64,000 nucleotides of DNA from Membranihabitans maritimus (GTDB lineage Bacteria; Bacteroidota; Bacteroidia; Chitinophagales; Saprospiraceae): NCBI RefSeq assembly GCF_021729145.1, contig NZ_JAJSLW010000002.1, forward strand, positions 372,001 through 436,000. The letters are read 5' to 3'. The notes beneath the pieces are model-generated. The model did no database searches. It was not told the origin of the DNA and saw only the letters and a program-made list of their open reading frames with translations. A program made the translations under genes and the position numbers. Below are positions 37,105 through 45,217 of this stretch, piece after piece (the stretch's first letter is position 1; each line of letters starts with the position of its first letter).

Positions 37105-38268
37105 ATGGAAATAAATAAAATTCAATTAAAATATTTGAGTGTTTTGTTACTTGTCCTATTAATTTTTGGATGTAATGAGCCCACTACGACTCCAATTGAA
37201 AATGATGTTGAAGAACCTCAAATCACGCTCGAACTGAATCCTTCCCCTGATAATCCCCGGAACAGTGAAGGTGACTTTATTGATCTGGAAGGTGGCAAGA
37301 CTATGTTTGTTTATAGTAAATATTCCGGGGAGTCCTCAAGTGATCACGCTCCTGCTTCTTTGGCTGCGAGATATTCCGAAGACGGAGGGGAAAGCTGGAC
37401 CGGAAGTGACGAAATAGTAGTGCCTAATGAAGGGGGAATGAACGTGATGTCTGTATCATTACTTCGGCTGCAGAATGGAGACATTGCCTTGTTTTACCTG
37501 CGAAAAAATTCAACGGAGGATTGTATACCTATGATGCGTATATCCAGGGATGAAGCTGAAAGTTGGAGTGAGCCTATTGAGTGCATAACGGATAAGGAAG
37601 GGTATTTTGTATTGAATAATGACAGGGTAATTCAATTAGAAGACGGACGGTTGATGATGGCGGTAGCTCGTCATACTCAACCCGGGGGGGAATGGAAAAG
37701 CGCAGGTGACTTATTTGCCTATTATTCAGATGACAATGGACAAACCTGGACTTCGAGTTCGCAAGTACCCAATAATACAGAAATTATAACCCAGGAACCG
37801 GGATTAATCGAGATGAATGATGGTAAAATTATGATGTATATCCGTGCAAGTGGAGGCTATCAACAACGTTCTTTTTCAACTGACCGGGGACAGACCTGGA
37901 GTCATATTGAAAAAAGTAATATCCCGTCCCCAGTGTCTCCAGCTACCATCGAAAAGATACCGGATACCAAAGATTGGTTGTTGGTATGGAATAATAATGA
38001 CGGCAGCAATCCGGAAATTAGCGGGAAGCGCACACCTATTTCTATGGCTATATCCCGGAATGAGGGTGAAACCTGGGAAAGTGTAAAAAATATTGAGGAT
38101 GATCCGGACGGATGGTATTGTTATATCGCCATTCATTTTCCAGAGAATAAGGAAAATATCATGCTTAGCTACTGTGCTGGTAACAGACCCCAAGGAACGG
38201 GTTTATCGGTGACGCATATCACCCGTTTAAACAATGAATGGATCTATAATGTAGAGCAAAATAATTGA
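37105..38268 (+). CDS. Sialidase-fold protein 3, surface lipoprotein
   Basis: The 387-residue protein has a lipobox (LLIFGC, Cys 23) and an acidic linker (NDVEEPQ), then one sialidase-fold propeller with Asp boxes (SEDGGESW, SRDEAESW, SDDNGQTW, STDRGQTW, SRNEGETW). NPRNSEGDFI, SSSDHAPASL, FVLNNDRVIQL, ITQEPGLIEM and YIRASGGY are shared with the other two family members. It starts 11 bases after the fusion gene. The signal suggests it faces the outside and releases terminal acidic sugars. Activity as a true sialidase is inferred, not shown. Confidence 0.8.
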   Translation: MEINKIQLKYLSVLLLVLLIFGCNEPTTTPIENDVEEPQITLELNPSPDNPRNSEGDFIDLEGGKTMFVYSKYSGESSSDHAPASLAARYSEDGGESWTGSDEIVVPNEGGMNVMSVSLLRLQNGDIALFYLRKNSTEDCIPMMRISRDEAESWSEPIECITDKEGYFVLNNDRVIQLEDGRLMMAVARHTQPGGEWKSAGDLFAYYSDDNGQTWTSSSQVPNNTEIITQEPGLIEMNDGKIMMYIRASGGYQQRSFSTDRGQTWSHIEKSNIPSPVSPATIEKIPDTKDWLLVWNNNDGSNPEISGKRTPISMAISRNEGETWESVKNIEDDPDGWYCYIAIHFPENKENIMLSYCAGNRPQGTGLSVTHITRLNNEWIYNVEQNN

Positions 38269-38290
38269 TAATATAAAAGAAGGAAATTAA

Positions 38291-39112
38291 GTGGATCTGA
38301 AAAATTTAAGTGCAGAACTAAGGAATGGTAAGTATGTTTTCGGAACAGCAATGATTTCACAGTCTGTCCTATGGCCAAAAATTCTGGCTTCACTTGGATT
38401 GGATTTGGTATTCATTGATACTGAGCACACAGCCCTGGACCGGGAAACCGTAAGTATCAATGCTAATGCATATAAAGCTCATGGAATTGTTCCCATTGTG
38501 CGTATCCCATCACCAGATCCCTATGAGGCCTCAAAGGTATTGGATGGAGGTGCTATGGGAGTAATCGCTCCCTATATAGAAAACGCAGATCAGGTTCGAC
38601 AATTGGTCGGAGCTGTAAAGTTCAAACCTCTAAAAGGTAAAAAGCTCGAAAGGTATTTAATGGGGGATATCGATTTGGAAGATAAACTGAGCAAGTATTT
38701 AAATGCGCTCAATGAAAAGAATGTTTTGATTATTAATATCGAGAGTGTTCCGGCGCTTGAAAACCTGGATGAAATACTTTCCGTAAAAGGACTTGATGGC
38801 GTTCTCGTCGGTCCTCATGATTTGTCTTGTAGTTTGGCAGTACCTGAAGATTATGACCATCCCCTATTTATGGATGCCATTAAAGAGATTATTAGTAAAT
38901 GTAAGAGAAATAAGGTAGGAGTTGGGATACATGTTTGGGATGAAGTAGGCTTTAAAAAGGAAATTGAATGGGCCAAAATGGGTGCAAATCTGATAATGCA
39001 TAGCAACGATCTTTCCATTTTCTCCGGAGCAATGGCCATTGACCTACAGAATGTGAAAAAGGAATTAGGTTTGGATTGGGATAGGGAAAATTCTGATGGC
39101 GTTACCATTTAG
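38291..39112 (+). CDS. HpcH/HpaI-type aldolase (2-keto acid aldolase)
   Basis: The 273-residue cytoplasmic protein has the HpaI aldolase pattern: FIDTEHTALD with the catalytic His about 46, PIVRIPSPDPYE with the carboxylate-binding Arg about 71, GGAMGVIAPYI, INIESVPALENLDEIL and VGPHDLSCSL for metal binding. These class II enzymes cleave 4-hydroxy-2-keto acids, often from sugar acids, into pyruvate and an aldehyde. The start codon is GTG at 38291, 22 bases after the sialidase-like gene. In this operon it may process a product downstream of the lyase or a separate sugar acid. Confidence 0.85.
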   Translation: MDLKNLSAELRNGKYVFGTAMISQSVLWPKILASLGLDLVFIDTEHTALDRETVSINANAYKAHGIVPIVRIPSPDPYEASKVLDGGAMGVIAPYIENADQVRQLVGAVKFKPLKGKKLERYLMGDIDLEDKLSKYLNALNEKNVLIINIESVPALENLDEILSVKGLDGVLVGPHDLSCSLAVPEDYDHPLFMDAIKEIISKCKRNKVGVGIHVWDEVGFKKEIEWAKMGANLIMHSNDLSIFSGAMAIDLQNVKKELGLDWDRENSDGVTI

Positions 39113-39131
39113 TTTAAAATAAATAAAAGGA

Positions 39132-39953
39132 TTGAATTTGAAAAGGTATACATATGAAAAAAGTAGAAGGAAATTGCTAAAAGCTTTGGGTCTGGGAGCA
39201 CTTCTCCCCTTTAATATGATTCTTTCTTCCCATTCCCATTTGGGATCAAATTTCGAAATAATGGATAATAAAGGCGTTGGGGATATCCAAAAAATTCATC
39301 GCTTATTAAAATTGGATTTACCTCTGATTTGGCTATTTACAGGGGATAGTATCACACATGGAGCTAAGCATACCCATGGATATCGGTCATATCCTGAAGT
39401 ATTTCAAGAGCGAATTCGATGGGAATTGGGGCGTGTTAGGGACATAATAATCAATTCGGGGATTAGTGGTAATACTATTACTGATATCCTTCAAGATTTT
39501 GAATGGCGAGTAGCGCAGTTTAAACCATCTGTTGTGTCAATTATGATTGGAACCAATGATTGTTCCCGGAAAAATATGAATCCTTATAAATTCGGTCGTT
39601 ATCTGGAACAATTTATTGAAGATATCCGCTCATTAGAAGCTATCCCGATAATTCATACCCCCAATCCAATTATTGTGAAATGGGCACCTGAGCGGAGTAC
39701 ATTGCCGGAATATATTCCGGTAATCCGTGATTTGTCAAAAGAGAAAGAATTGATTTTAGTGGACAATTATGATTGGTGGGAATCACAACGTGACGGGAAG
39801 AAAGTCGAAGTCAATAAGGAGTGGTTAAATGATCCCCTACACCCCAATCAAAAAGGGCATCAGCAGATCGCACAAAACTTGTTTCGGTCATTGGAAATTT
39901 TCGATCCCAAAGTTTCTACTTGCGGAGGGGGATATTATGAGGGAAAACATTAA
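39132..39953 (+). CDS. SGNH hydrolase, exported (normal motif order)
   Basis: The 273-residue protein has a signal resembling Tat (SRRKLLKALGLGALLPF). The four SGNH blocks then come in the usual order: GDSITHG with the nucleophile Ser, GISGNT, GTND, and DPLHPNQKGH with the catalytic Asp and His. It probably removes O-acetyl or similar ester groups from the glycan or released sugar acid. The start in frame is TTG 39132; an ATG at 39154 would give MKKSRRKLLKAL if its run of six A were one longer, so an indel is possible. Its last base overlaps the next start. Confidence 0.8.
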   Translation: MNLKRYTYEKSRRKLLKALGLGALLPFNMILSSHSHLGSNFEIMDNKGVGDIQKIHRLLKLDLPLIWLFTGDSITHGAKHTHGYRSYPEVFQERIRWELGRVRDIIINSGISGNTITDILQDFEWRVAQFKPSVVSIMIGTNDCSRKNMNPYKFGRYLEQFIEDIRSLEAIPIIHTPNPIIVKWAPERSTLPEYIPVIRDLSKEKELILVDNYDWWESQRDGKKVEVNKEWLNDPLHPNQKGHQQIAQNLFRSLEIFDPKVSTCGGGYYEGKH

Positions 39954-40897
39954 TGATGATTGGATTAGAAAAAAACATAAAAGTCAAATCCTATTCTTTT
40001 AGTGACCAAGGGCCACACCTTTTGATTACGGCCGGTGTCCACGGGGATGAATGGGAACCCATATTGGCTGTTCAACGTCTTAAAAAAATATTGGAAAATA
40101 CCTCCTTGGCTATTTCAGGGCAGATTTCCCTGGTATCTATTACCAATGAACCAGCTTATAACTTAGGAGAAAGAACAGCTGAAGATGGTAAGGATTTGGC
40201 CCGCACCTGTCCGGGAAATCTCGATGGTAGTATTACCGAAAAAATTGCCCGGGAAATCAGCGGGTTAATTCAAAAGGCAGATTTCTATATTGACATGCAT
40301 ACCGGGGGAAATGAATTCGAAATTTATCCGTTGGCCGGTTATATGCTCCATTCAGATCCTGATGTTCTGAATCATCAAAGATCAATGGCCCGGGCTTTTA
40401 ATATGCCCATTGTCTGGGGAACTTCGCCGGATTTGGATGGAAGAACGCTTAGTGTTGCACGGGATGCCAATATACCTGCAATTTATACTGAATTTGGCGG
40501 AGGTGGGGAGTCATTACCGAAGATTATTGATTCGCTGATAGAAGGATGTTTTGGTGTTATGCGATACTTGGAAATGGCTGCATGGGATGAGGAAATTAAG
40601 CAAAGGGAACAATTTTGGTTGGAAGACTTTCGAAAAAGTAGTGGCCATCTTCAAATTATGCACCCCTCTTCTATCGATGGTATTTTTTCAAGTCAAAAGA
40701 AAATTGGAGATATAGTCGGTAAAGGAGAGGTTATTGGGTTTGTTGATGATCCATTAAGTGGCAATAATTCCGAAATAATCGCTCTTGAAGAAGGAGTGTT
40801 ATTTCTCTTGCGAAAATACGCTAAAGTAAATAAAGGCACTGCTACGGCGGGGGTTTTGCCTATTTCAGGACCTGGTAAATATCAATTATATGAATAA
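39953..40897 (+). CDS. Succinylglutamate desuccinylase/aspartoacylase family deacylase (M14-like)
   Basis: The 314-residue cytoplasmic protein has the zinc motif AGVHGDEWEP (His about 30, Glu about 33), then DMHTGG for the third ligand, and YTEFGGGGE for the catalytic Glu. The C-terminal beta domain (DGIFSSQKKIGDIVGKGEVIG) is lipoyl-like, as in this family. Members hydrolyse N-acyl amino acids such as N-succinylglutamate, N-acetylaspartate or N-acetyl-diaminobutyrate. It overlaps the genes on both sides by 1 and 8 bases, so it is tightly coupled with the esterase and the SDR. An N-acyl group on the substrate is therefore likely removed in the cell. Confidence 0.85.
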   Translation: MMIGLEKNIKVKSYSFSDQGPHLLITAGVHGDEWEPILAVQRLKKILENTSLAISGQISLVSITNEPAYNLGERTAEDGKDLARTCPGNLDGSITEKIAREISGLIQKADFYIDMHTGGNEFEIYPLAGYMLHSDPDVLNHQRSMARAFNMPIVWGTSPDLDGRTLSVARDANIPAIYTEFGGGGESLPKIIDSLIEGCFGVMRYLEMAAWDEEIKQREQFWLEDFRKSSGHLQIMHPSSIDGIFSSQKKIGDIVGKGEVIGFVDDPLSGNNSEIIALEEGVLFLLRKYAKVNKGTATAGVLPISGPGKYQLYE

Positions 40898-41708
40898 AGA
40901 GAAAGTAGCCATTATTACCGGTGCCGCAGGTGGCATTGGGCAAGAGACTGCTAGAATGTTTTGCCAAAAAGGATACCACTTGTTACTTGTGGACATGGCT
41001 ACAGCGCCTTTAGAGGCTCTCAAATCTCAATTACAGGAAGCTAATATCAAGAACGAGATAAAGGTTTTTACCTGTGATTTATCAAAAACGGAGAATCTTC
41101 ATTCTATTGTGGAAGAATGTAGGTCTTTCTGGGGGAGAATAGATGTCTTGGTTAATAATGCAGTTTGGAGAACGCATGATACTATGAGGACAATTTCCAT
41201 AGATGATTGGGAGAGGACTCTAAAAGTAAGTATTACCGCTCCGGCATTTCTTGCGAAGTGGGTAGCAGAATTGATGGAAGAAAAGAATATTCGCGGCGTA
41301 ATAGTTAATATTTCTAGTATAATGTCTCAACGGGCAGGAGGAACAAGCCCTGCTTACGTGGCCAGTAAAGGGGCCATTGAAAGCTTAACTTACGAATTGG
41401 CATCCTTGTATGGTCCGTCAGGAATTAGGGCCGTTGGTGTGGCTCCTGGCAATGTGATTACTCCGTTGAGTAAAGACTTCACAACGCCTACCGGTGAAAA
41501 TATTAGCAAAAAAATGGAAGAGAATATGACAGACCAGACTCCTCTTATGCGGTCGGCAGAAGGACGTGAGATCGCAAGTGCTATTTGCTGGTTGTCTTCC
41601 GAGGAATCTTCTTTTGTGACGGGAACGATTCTGCAAGTAGATGGCGGTTTTAGTCACGGATTCAATCATTATTCATTAAAAAAAATACAATTCCCGAAAG
41701 AGTTTTGA
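40890..41708 (+). CDS. Short-chain dehydrogenase/reductase 1
   Basis: The 272-residue protein is a classical SDR with TGAAGGIG for NAD(P) binding, NNAVW, the catalytic Ser in NISSIMS and YVASK for the catalytic Tyr and Lys, then VDGGFSHG near the end. Such enzymes oxidise or reduce hydroxyl groups of sugar acids or hydroxy acids. It overlaps the preceding deacylase by 8 bases and the next gene by 4, so it probably acts on the deacylated product. The substrate is not evident. Confidence 0.85.
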   Translation: MNKEKVAIITGAAGGIGQETARMFCQKGYHLLLVDMATAPLEALKSQLQEANIKNEIKVFTCDLSKTENLHSIVEECRSFWGRIDVLVNNAVWRTHDTMRTISIDDWERTLKVSITAPAFLAKWVAELMEEKNIRGVIVNISSIMSQRAGGTSPAYVASKGAIESLTYELASLYGPSGIRAVGVAPGNVITPLSKDFTTPTGENISKKMEENMTDQTPLMRSAEGREIASAICWLSSEESSFVTGTILQVDGGFSHGFNHYSLKKIQFPKEF

Positions 41709-42808
41709 AAGGTATATGGAAATATAAAGAATTTTGGCCGGAGGTTGATCCTGTTGATCTCGTTACATTGGGAGAAGGGAATACCCCTTTAGTTCCTTCT
41801 GTCCATTTAGGTAAGGAGTTTGACATCCCCAATTTGTACTTCAAATTGGAGACGGGAAATCCAACAGGGTCTTATAAAGATCGTTTTGCTGCCTCTGCTT
41901 TGACCCATCTTGTGAAGAATCGTGCCCGATTATGTTTAGCTACCTCAAGCGGCAATACCGGGGCTGCTTTGGCTGCATATAGTGCCAGGTCGGGATTGCC
42001 TTGTTTTTTAGTAATCGTTGACGGTGCTCCATCAGGCAAGGTGAATCAAATGAAAGGGTACGGAGCAAAGACATTGATGGTTCAGGGGTTTGGCATTGAC
42101 GAGGTCGTTTCAGAGGATGTTTTTAGGAGTCTAAAGCAATTTGGACTGGGGATGAAATCCGAAGTTCAAATCAGTGCTTATTCCTATTCTCCTCAAGGTA
42201 TGATGGGGGTTGAGTCGATCGCTTTTGAAATAGCAGAAGCTTTGCCGGAAAACTGTGTCAAGGTGTTTTCCCCGGCTGGCGGTGGTGGACTTACCCTGGC
42301 CATTGGAAAGGGGTTTCTCGAATGGGGAGAAAGGGATAAGAGTTATCGCTTACCCGAACTGTACTGTGTACAACCGGAAGGGAATAATACAATTGCCGGG
42401 GCATTGATTAATGGACAGGAAAAAGCTAATCCTATCAAAGAAAGCAAAACAAAGATAAGTGGACTTCAAGTCCCCAATGTAATTGATGGAAACCAGACTA
42501 TAGAGGTTTGTAGGCGATTAAACGGAGGAGGGGAAATAGTCATGGATCAACAGGTTTTTGAATTACAAAAAGCGTTGGCATTTAAAGAAGGGATTTATTG
42601 TGAGCCCGCTGGTGCAGTTTCATTAGCTGGAGCTATAAAGGCACGAAAGGCGGGAGTTGTTAACAAAAGTGATTCAGTAGTTTGTGTGATTACTGGTCAT
42701 GGGTTTAAGGACCCCCAATCCTTACAAAGAATGATAAAAAAAGAAGAGGATTATTTTGAAAGCATTGATGGTGCTACTAAATATATAATTAAAAACTTAG
42801 CAAATTAA
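41705..42808 (+). CDS. Threonine-synthase-like PLP enzyme (fold type II)
   Basis: The 367-residue protein opens with TLGEGNTPLV, then the PLP lysine in NPTGSYKDRF (Lys 58), the phosphate loop region SSGNTGAALA and a final GHGFKDP, all typical of the threonine synthase/dehydratase group. The start is TTG at 41705, overlapping the SDR stop. True threonine synthases usually accompany homoserine kinase; here the neighbours are a deacylase, an NAL-type lyase, RraA and RidA. A catabolic beta-elimination or beta-replacement on an amino-acid substrate is more likely. RidA downstream would deal with an enamine product. Confidence 0.8.
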   Translation: MKGIWKYKEFWPEVDPVDLVTLGEGNTPLVPSVHLGKEFDIPNLYFKLETGNPTGSYKDRFAASALTHLVKNRARLCLATSSGNTGAALAAYSARSGLPCFLVIVDGAPSGKVNQMKGYGAKTLMVQGFGIDEVVSEDVFRSLKQFGLGMKSEVQISAYSYSPQGMMGVESIAFEIAEALPENCVKVFSPAGGGGLTLAIGKGFLEWGERDKSYRLPELYCVQPEGNNTIAGALINGQEKANPIKESKTKISGLQVPNVIDGNQTIEVCRRLNGGGEIVMDQQVFELQKALAFKEGIYCEPAGAVSLAGAIKARKAGVVNKSDSVVCVITGHGFKDPQSLQRMIKKEEDYFESIDGATKYIIKNLAN

Positions 42809-42818
42809 AATTTTGAAA

Positions 42819-43730
42819 ATGAACAATATTTTTCAGGGAATATGGCCGGCAATGTTTACCCCGGTAGATGAAAATGGAGACCCCGTCTATGGCGAGCTCG
42901 AAAAACTGGTAGGGCAATTAGTAGAAGAACAAGTCGATGGATTATATATCCTGGGTTCAACAGGCCAGGGAATATTATTTAAGGAGGAACAGCGTAAAGA
43001 AATAGCAAAAATTGTTATTCAAATAGCAAAAAATAAGGTTCCTGTAATGGTGCAGGTCGGTTCTTTAACTACACGAGAATCAAGATCGTTGGCAGAACAT
43101 GCTGGGAAAATAGGAGCCCAAGGTATTTCATCTGTAGGCCCTATTTATTTTCCAGGAGGAGCAGATATGGTGCTGGAACATTATCGTGAAATTGCGTCTG
43201 TTACAGACCTGCCTTTTTTCCCTTATCAATTGGGTAATAATTCCATAAAAGGGGATGTCGTAGATTTTATCAAACAGCTGATGGAGATACCCCAGGTTGA
43301 GGGTATGAAGCTCACGACTACGGATCTTTTGGGTATAAGTACAATACACAATTTTGCAGGAGATAAATTAAAATTATTTAGTGGTGCTGACGAGTTGTTG
43401 TGTCATTCTACTTTATGCGGTACGGTAGGTGCGATTGGTACTACATATAATTTTTGGTATAAAGAATGTTCGTATGTAAGGGATGCTTTTATAAAAGGTG
43501 ATTTTGAATTGGCCAGGAGTTTTATGCTTGAATTTCAACGCATTATTTTTGAATTGTTACCAAATGGTTGGACTTTTTTCAGGGCTGCAATGATGTACAA
43601 GTACAATGTAGATATTGGACCAGCTGTGAAGCCGGTAGGTAATAATAACCAGGCCTGGAAAGAAGCAGATGTCCTGAGCCTAATGCAAGATCTTGAAACA
43701 GCTTCTCAACTGAAAATACCTACTACTTAA
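42819..43730 (+). CDS. N-acetylneuraminate lyase-like class I aldolase
   Basis: The 303-residue protein aligns well with N-acetylneuraminate lyase. It has DGLYILGSTGQ with Ser 47 and Thr 48, the catalytic Tyr 136 in FFPYQLG, the Schiff-base Lys 164 in GMKLTTTD, SGADELL and GTTYNFW. In E. coli NanA the same residues are Ser47, Thr48, Tyr137 and Lys165, so the spacing agrees within one residue. NAL cleaves sialic acid to pyruvate and ManNAc. The usual GSTGE reads GSTGQ, and the substrate may be another nonulosonic or 2-keto-3-deoxy acid. ATG 42819 is preferred over an in-frame TTG at 42813. Confidence 0.85.
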   Translation: MNNIFQGIWPAMFTPVDENGDPVYGELEKLVGQLVEEQVDGLYILGSTGQGILFKEEQRKEIAKIVIQIAKNKVPVMVQVGSLTTRESRSLAEHAGKIGAQGISSVGPIYFPGGADMVLEHYREIASVTDLPFFPYQLGNNSIKGDVVDFIKQLMEIPQVEGMKLTTTDLLGISTIHNFAGDKLKLFSGADELLCHSTLCGTVGAIGTTYNFWYKECSYVRDAFIKGDFELARSFMLEFQRIIFELLPNGWTFFRAAMMYKYNVDIGPAVKPVGNNNQAWKEADVLSLMQDLETASQLKIPTT

Positions 43731-43753
43731 CTAAATAGAAAATTATTGTAAAT

Positions 43754-44404
43754 ATGAATGTCGATTTCGATAAGCTAACCGATACATTGTATTCGGCAGT
43801 AATCTGCGATGCCCTTGATAGCCTGGGATACAAAGAACAATCTCCTCGAATCCAATTGGAAGGGTATACGGGTGTTGATCGATTAATGGGGCGATGTAAG
43901 ACTACACTCTGGGTGGATATGTATCACGAAGACCCTGAACCGTATGAGCTTGAGTTAAAAGCTGTTGATTCCTGTCAATCCGGCGATGTACTTATTGCAG
44001 CTGCCGGAGGGTCCGTTCGATCTGGAATATGGGGTGAATTATTGTCTACTGCCGCCAAAAATTCAGGGTGTAGAGGAGCTATTATTCACGGGGCAATACG
44101 AGATATTGATAAAATGAGAAATATGGGATTTCCCGTATTTGCGGCTTCCAGGTGTGTTTATGATAGCCAGAATAGACAAAGAGTGGTAGATATAGATATA
44201 GAGGTAGAAATAGATGGTGTTTCTATTAGCCCTGGAGACATCGTTTTTGCCGATAGAGATGGAGTGGTTTTTATACCTCAAAAATGGGAGGAAGAAGTTT
44301 TGAAAAGAGCCTTGGAGAAAGTATCTGCAGAAAATGTTACAAGAGATGCTATAAAAGGGGGCATGAAAGCTATGGAAGCTTATGAGAAGTACGGAGTGTT
44401 GTAA
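43754..44404 (+). CDS. RraA / HMG-CHA aldolase family protein
   Basis: The 216-residue protein has the family signature GAIIHGAIRDIDKMRNMGFPVFA, in which the GxIRD Arg and Asp bind pyruvate and the metal, and GDIVFADRDGVVFIP near the C-terminus. Members act as class II pyruvate aldolases or oxaloacetate decarboxylases; the RNase E regulator role of true RraA is unlikely in this context. It is 23 bases downstream of the NAL-type gene. The pathway thus has three different pyruvate-type aldolase families within 6 kb. Confidence 0.85.
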   Translation: MNVDFDKLTDTLYSAVICDALDSLGYKEQSPRIQLEGYTGVDRLMGRCKTTLWVDMYHEDPEPYELELKAVDSCQSGDVLIAAAGGSVRSGIWGELLSTAAKNSGCRGAIIHGAIRDIDKMRNMGFPVFAASRCVYDSQNRQRVVDIDIEVEIDGVSISPGDIVFADRDGVVFIPQKWEEEVLKRALEKVSAENVTRDAIKGGMKAMEAYEKYGVL

Positions 44405-44457
44405 TGAAGGACCTTGCCACTAAGGCACATAGAACATGAAGATTCACTAAGAATTAT

Positions 44458-44580
44458 GACGCTGTAGGCGTCAAATATGTATAGCCGTGGGTGAAACCCA
44501 CGGTATTTGAATAAGAGTTAGAAAGGTTGGCGCATGTTTTTGCCTCAAAGCAAAAACCGTGACAAGCCTGAATTTGATAG
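44458..44580 (+). repeat. REP-like triple hairpin, family 1 copy
   Basis: Three stems: GACGC/GCGTC (44458-44472), CCGTGGGT/ACCCACGG (44485-44503) and GTTTTTGC/GCAAAAAC (44536-44557). The first two are joined by the spacer aaatatgtatag. The tail (TTGGCG...GACAAGCCTGA) recurs before the M81 gene. An open frame extends through the tail into the RidA gene but is not credible coding. Confidence 0.75.
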
Positions 44581-44593
44581 CAAAAACCATTAT

Positions 44594-44983
44594 ATGAAAA
44601 AAGTAATAACAGGAAAAAATGTACCGGTAAGTTCACTGCCCTTTTCACCAGCATTAAAAGTTGGCGAATGGGTTTTTGTTTCCGGCCAGGCGTCGGTAGA
44701 CGAATCTGGTAATATTGTTGAAGATTCCTTTGAAGGTGAATGCAGACGATCTTTTGAGAATGTAAAAAAGGTTCTGGCAGGAGCTAATCTGACATTAGAT
44801 GATGTGGTGCAGGTTCGCAACTATGTGGGCAAACAAGAATACTTGAAAGAATTTAATGAAATTTATAAGGAATATTTCAAGGCTCCCTATCCGGCAAGAA
44901 CAACGATCATGGGATGTCTGGGGGAGTTGTTAAAGTTTGAAGTTGAGGTGATAGCTTTAGATAAATCAGTTGATAGAGATTAA
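44594..44983 (+). CDS. RidA family (YjgF/UK114) protein
   Basis: The protein of about 129 residues has the usual RidA length, starting MKKVITGKN at ATG 44594. The conserved Arg is in YPARTTIMG, GEWVFVSGQAS is typical, and FEVEVIALD closes the domain. RidA hydrolyses reactive enamine/imine intermediates released by PLP enzymes, such as 2-aminoacrylate, to keto acids and ammonia. That suits the PLP enzyme 3 kb upstream. The frame could be extended to 44534, but that part is repeat sequence. REP-like elements flank the gene on both sides. Confidence 0.85.
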   Translation: MKKVITGKNVPVSSLPFSPALKVGEWVFVSGQASVDESGNIVEDSFEGECRRSFENVKKVLAGANLTLDDVVQVRNYVGKQEYLKEFNEIYKEYFKAPYPARTTIMGCLGELLKFEVEVIALDKSVDRD

Positions 44984-45081
44984 TCACTAAGGACACGGAG
45001 GTTCTTGTGTAAATAATCGGGCTTACCCACAAAGTGATCCCTTGGGGACAATCCCTTTAGGGGCTTAGTAATCCTGAGACG

Positions 45082-45204
45082 GACGCTGTAGGCGTCAAAC
45101 ATGTTTAACCCCGGGTGAAGCCCGGGGAGTAAAAAACGGATGCAAAAAGGTTTGGCGTGCGTTTTTGCTGATACAAAAACCATGACAAACCTGATATTTA
45201 ATAG
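45082..45204 (+). repeat. REP-like triple hairpin, family 1 copy
   Basis: Stems: GACGC/GCGTC (45082-45096), CCCCGGG/CCCGGGG (45109-45127) and GTTTTTG/CAAAAAC (45161-45180). The spacing and tail match the copy before the RidA gene. Upstream bases 45040-45070 contain further short stems (CCTTGGGG, CCCTTTAGGGG). Confidence 0.75.
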
Positions 45205-45217
45205 AAACGAAATAGCA

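Noticed and set aside
43754-44404. Regulator of RNase E activity (true RraA)
   Set aside because: The metabolic neighbourhood and the pyruvate-binding signature favour the aldolase/decarboxylase role of the family.
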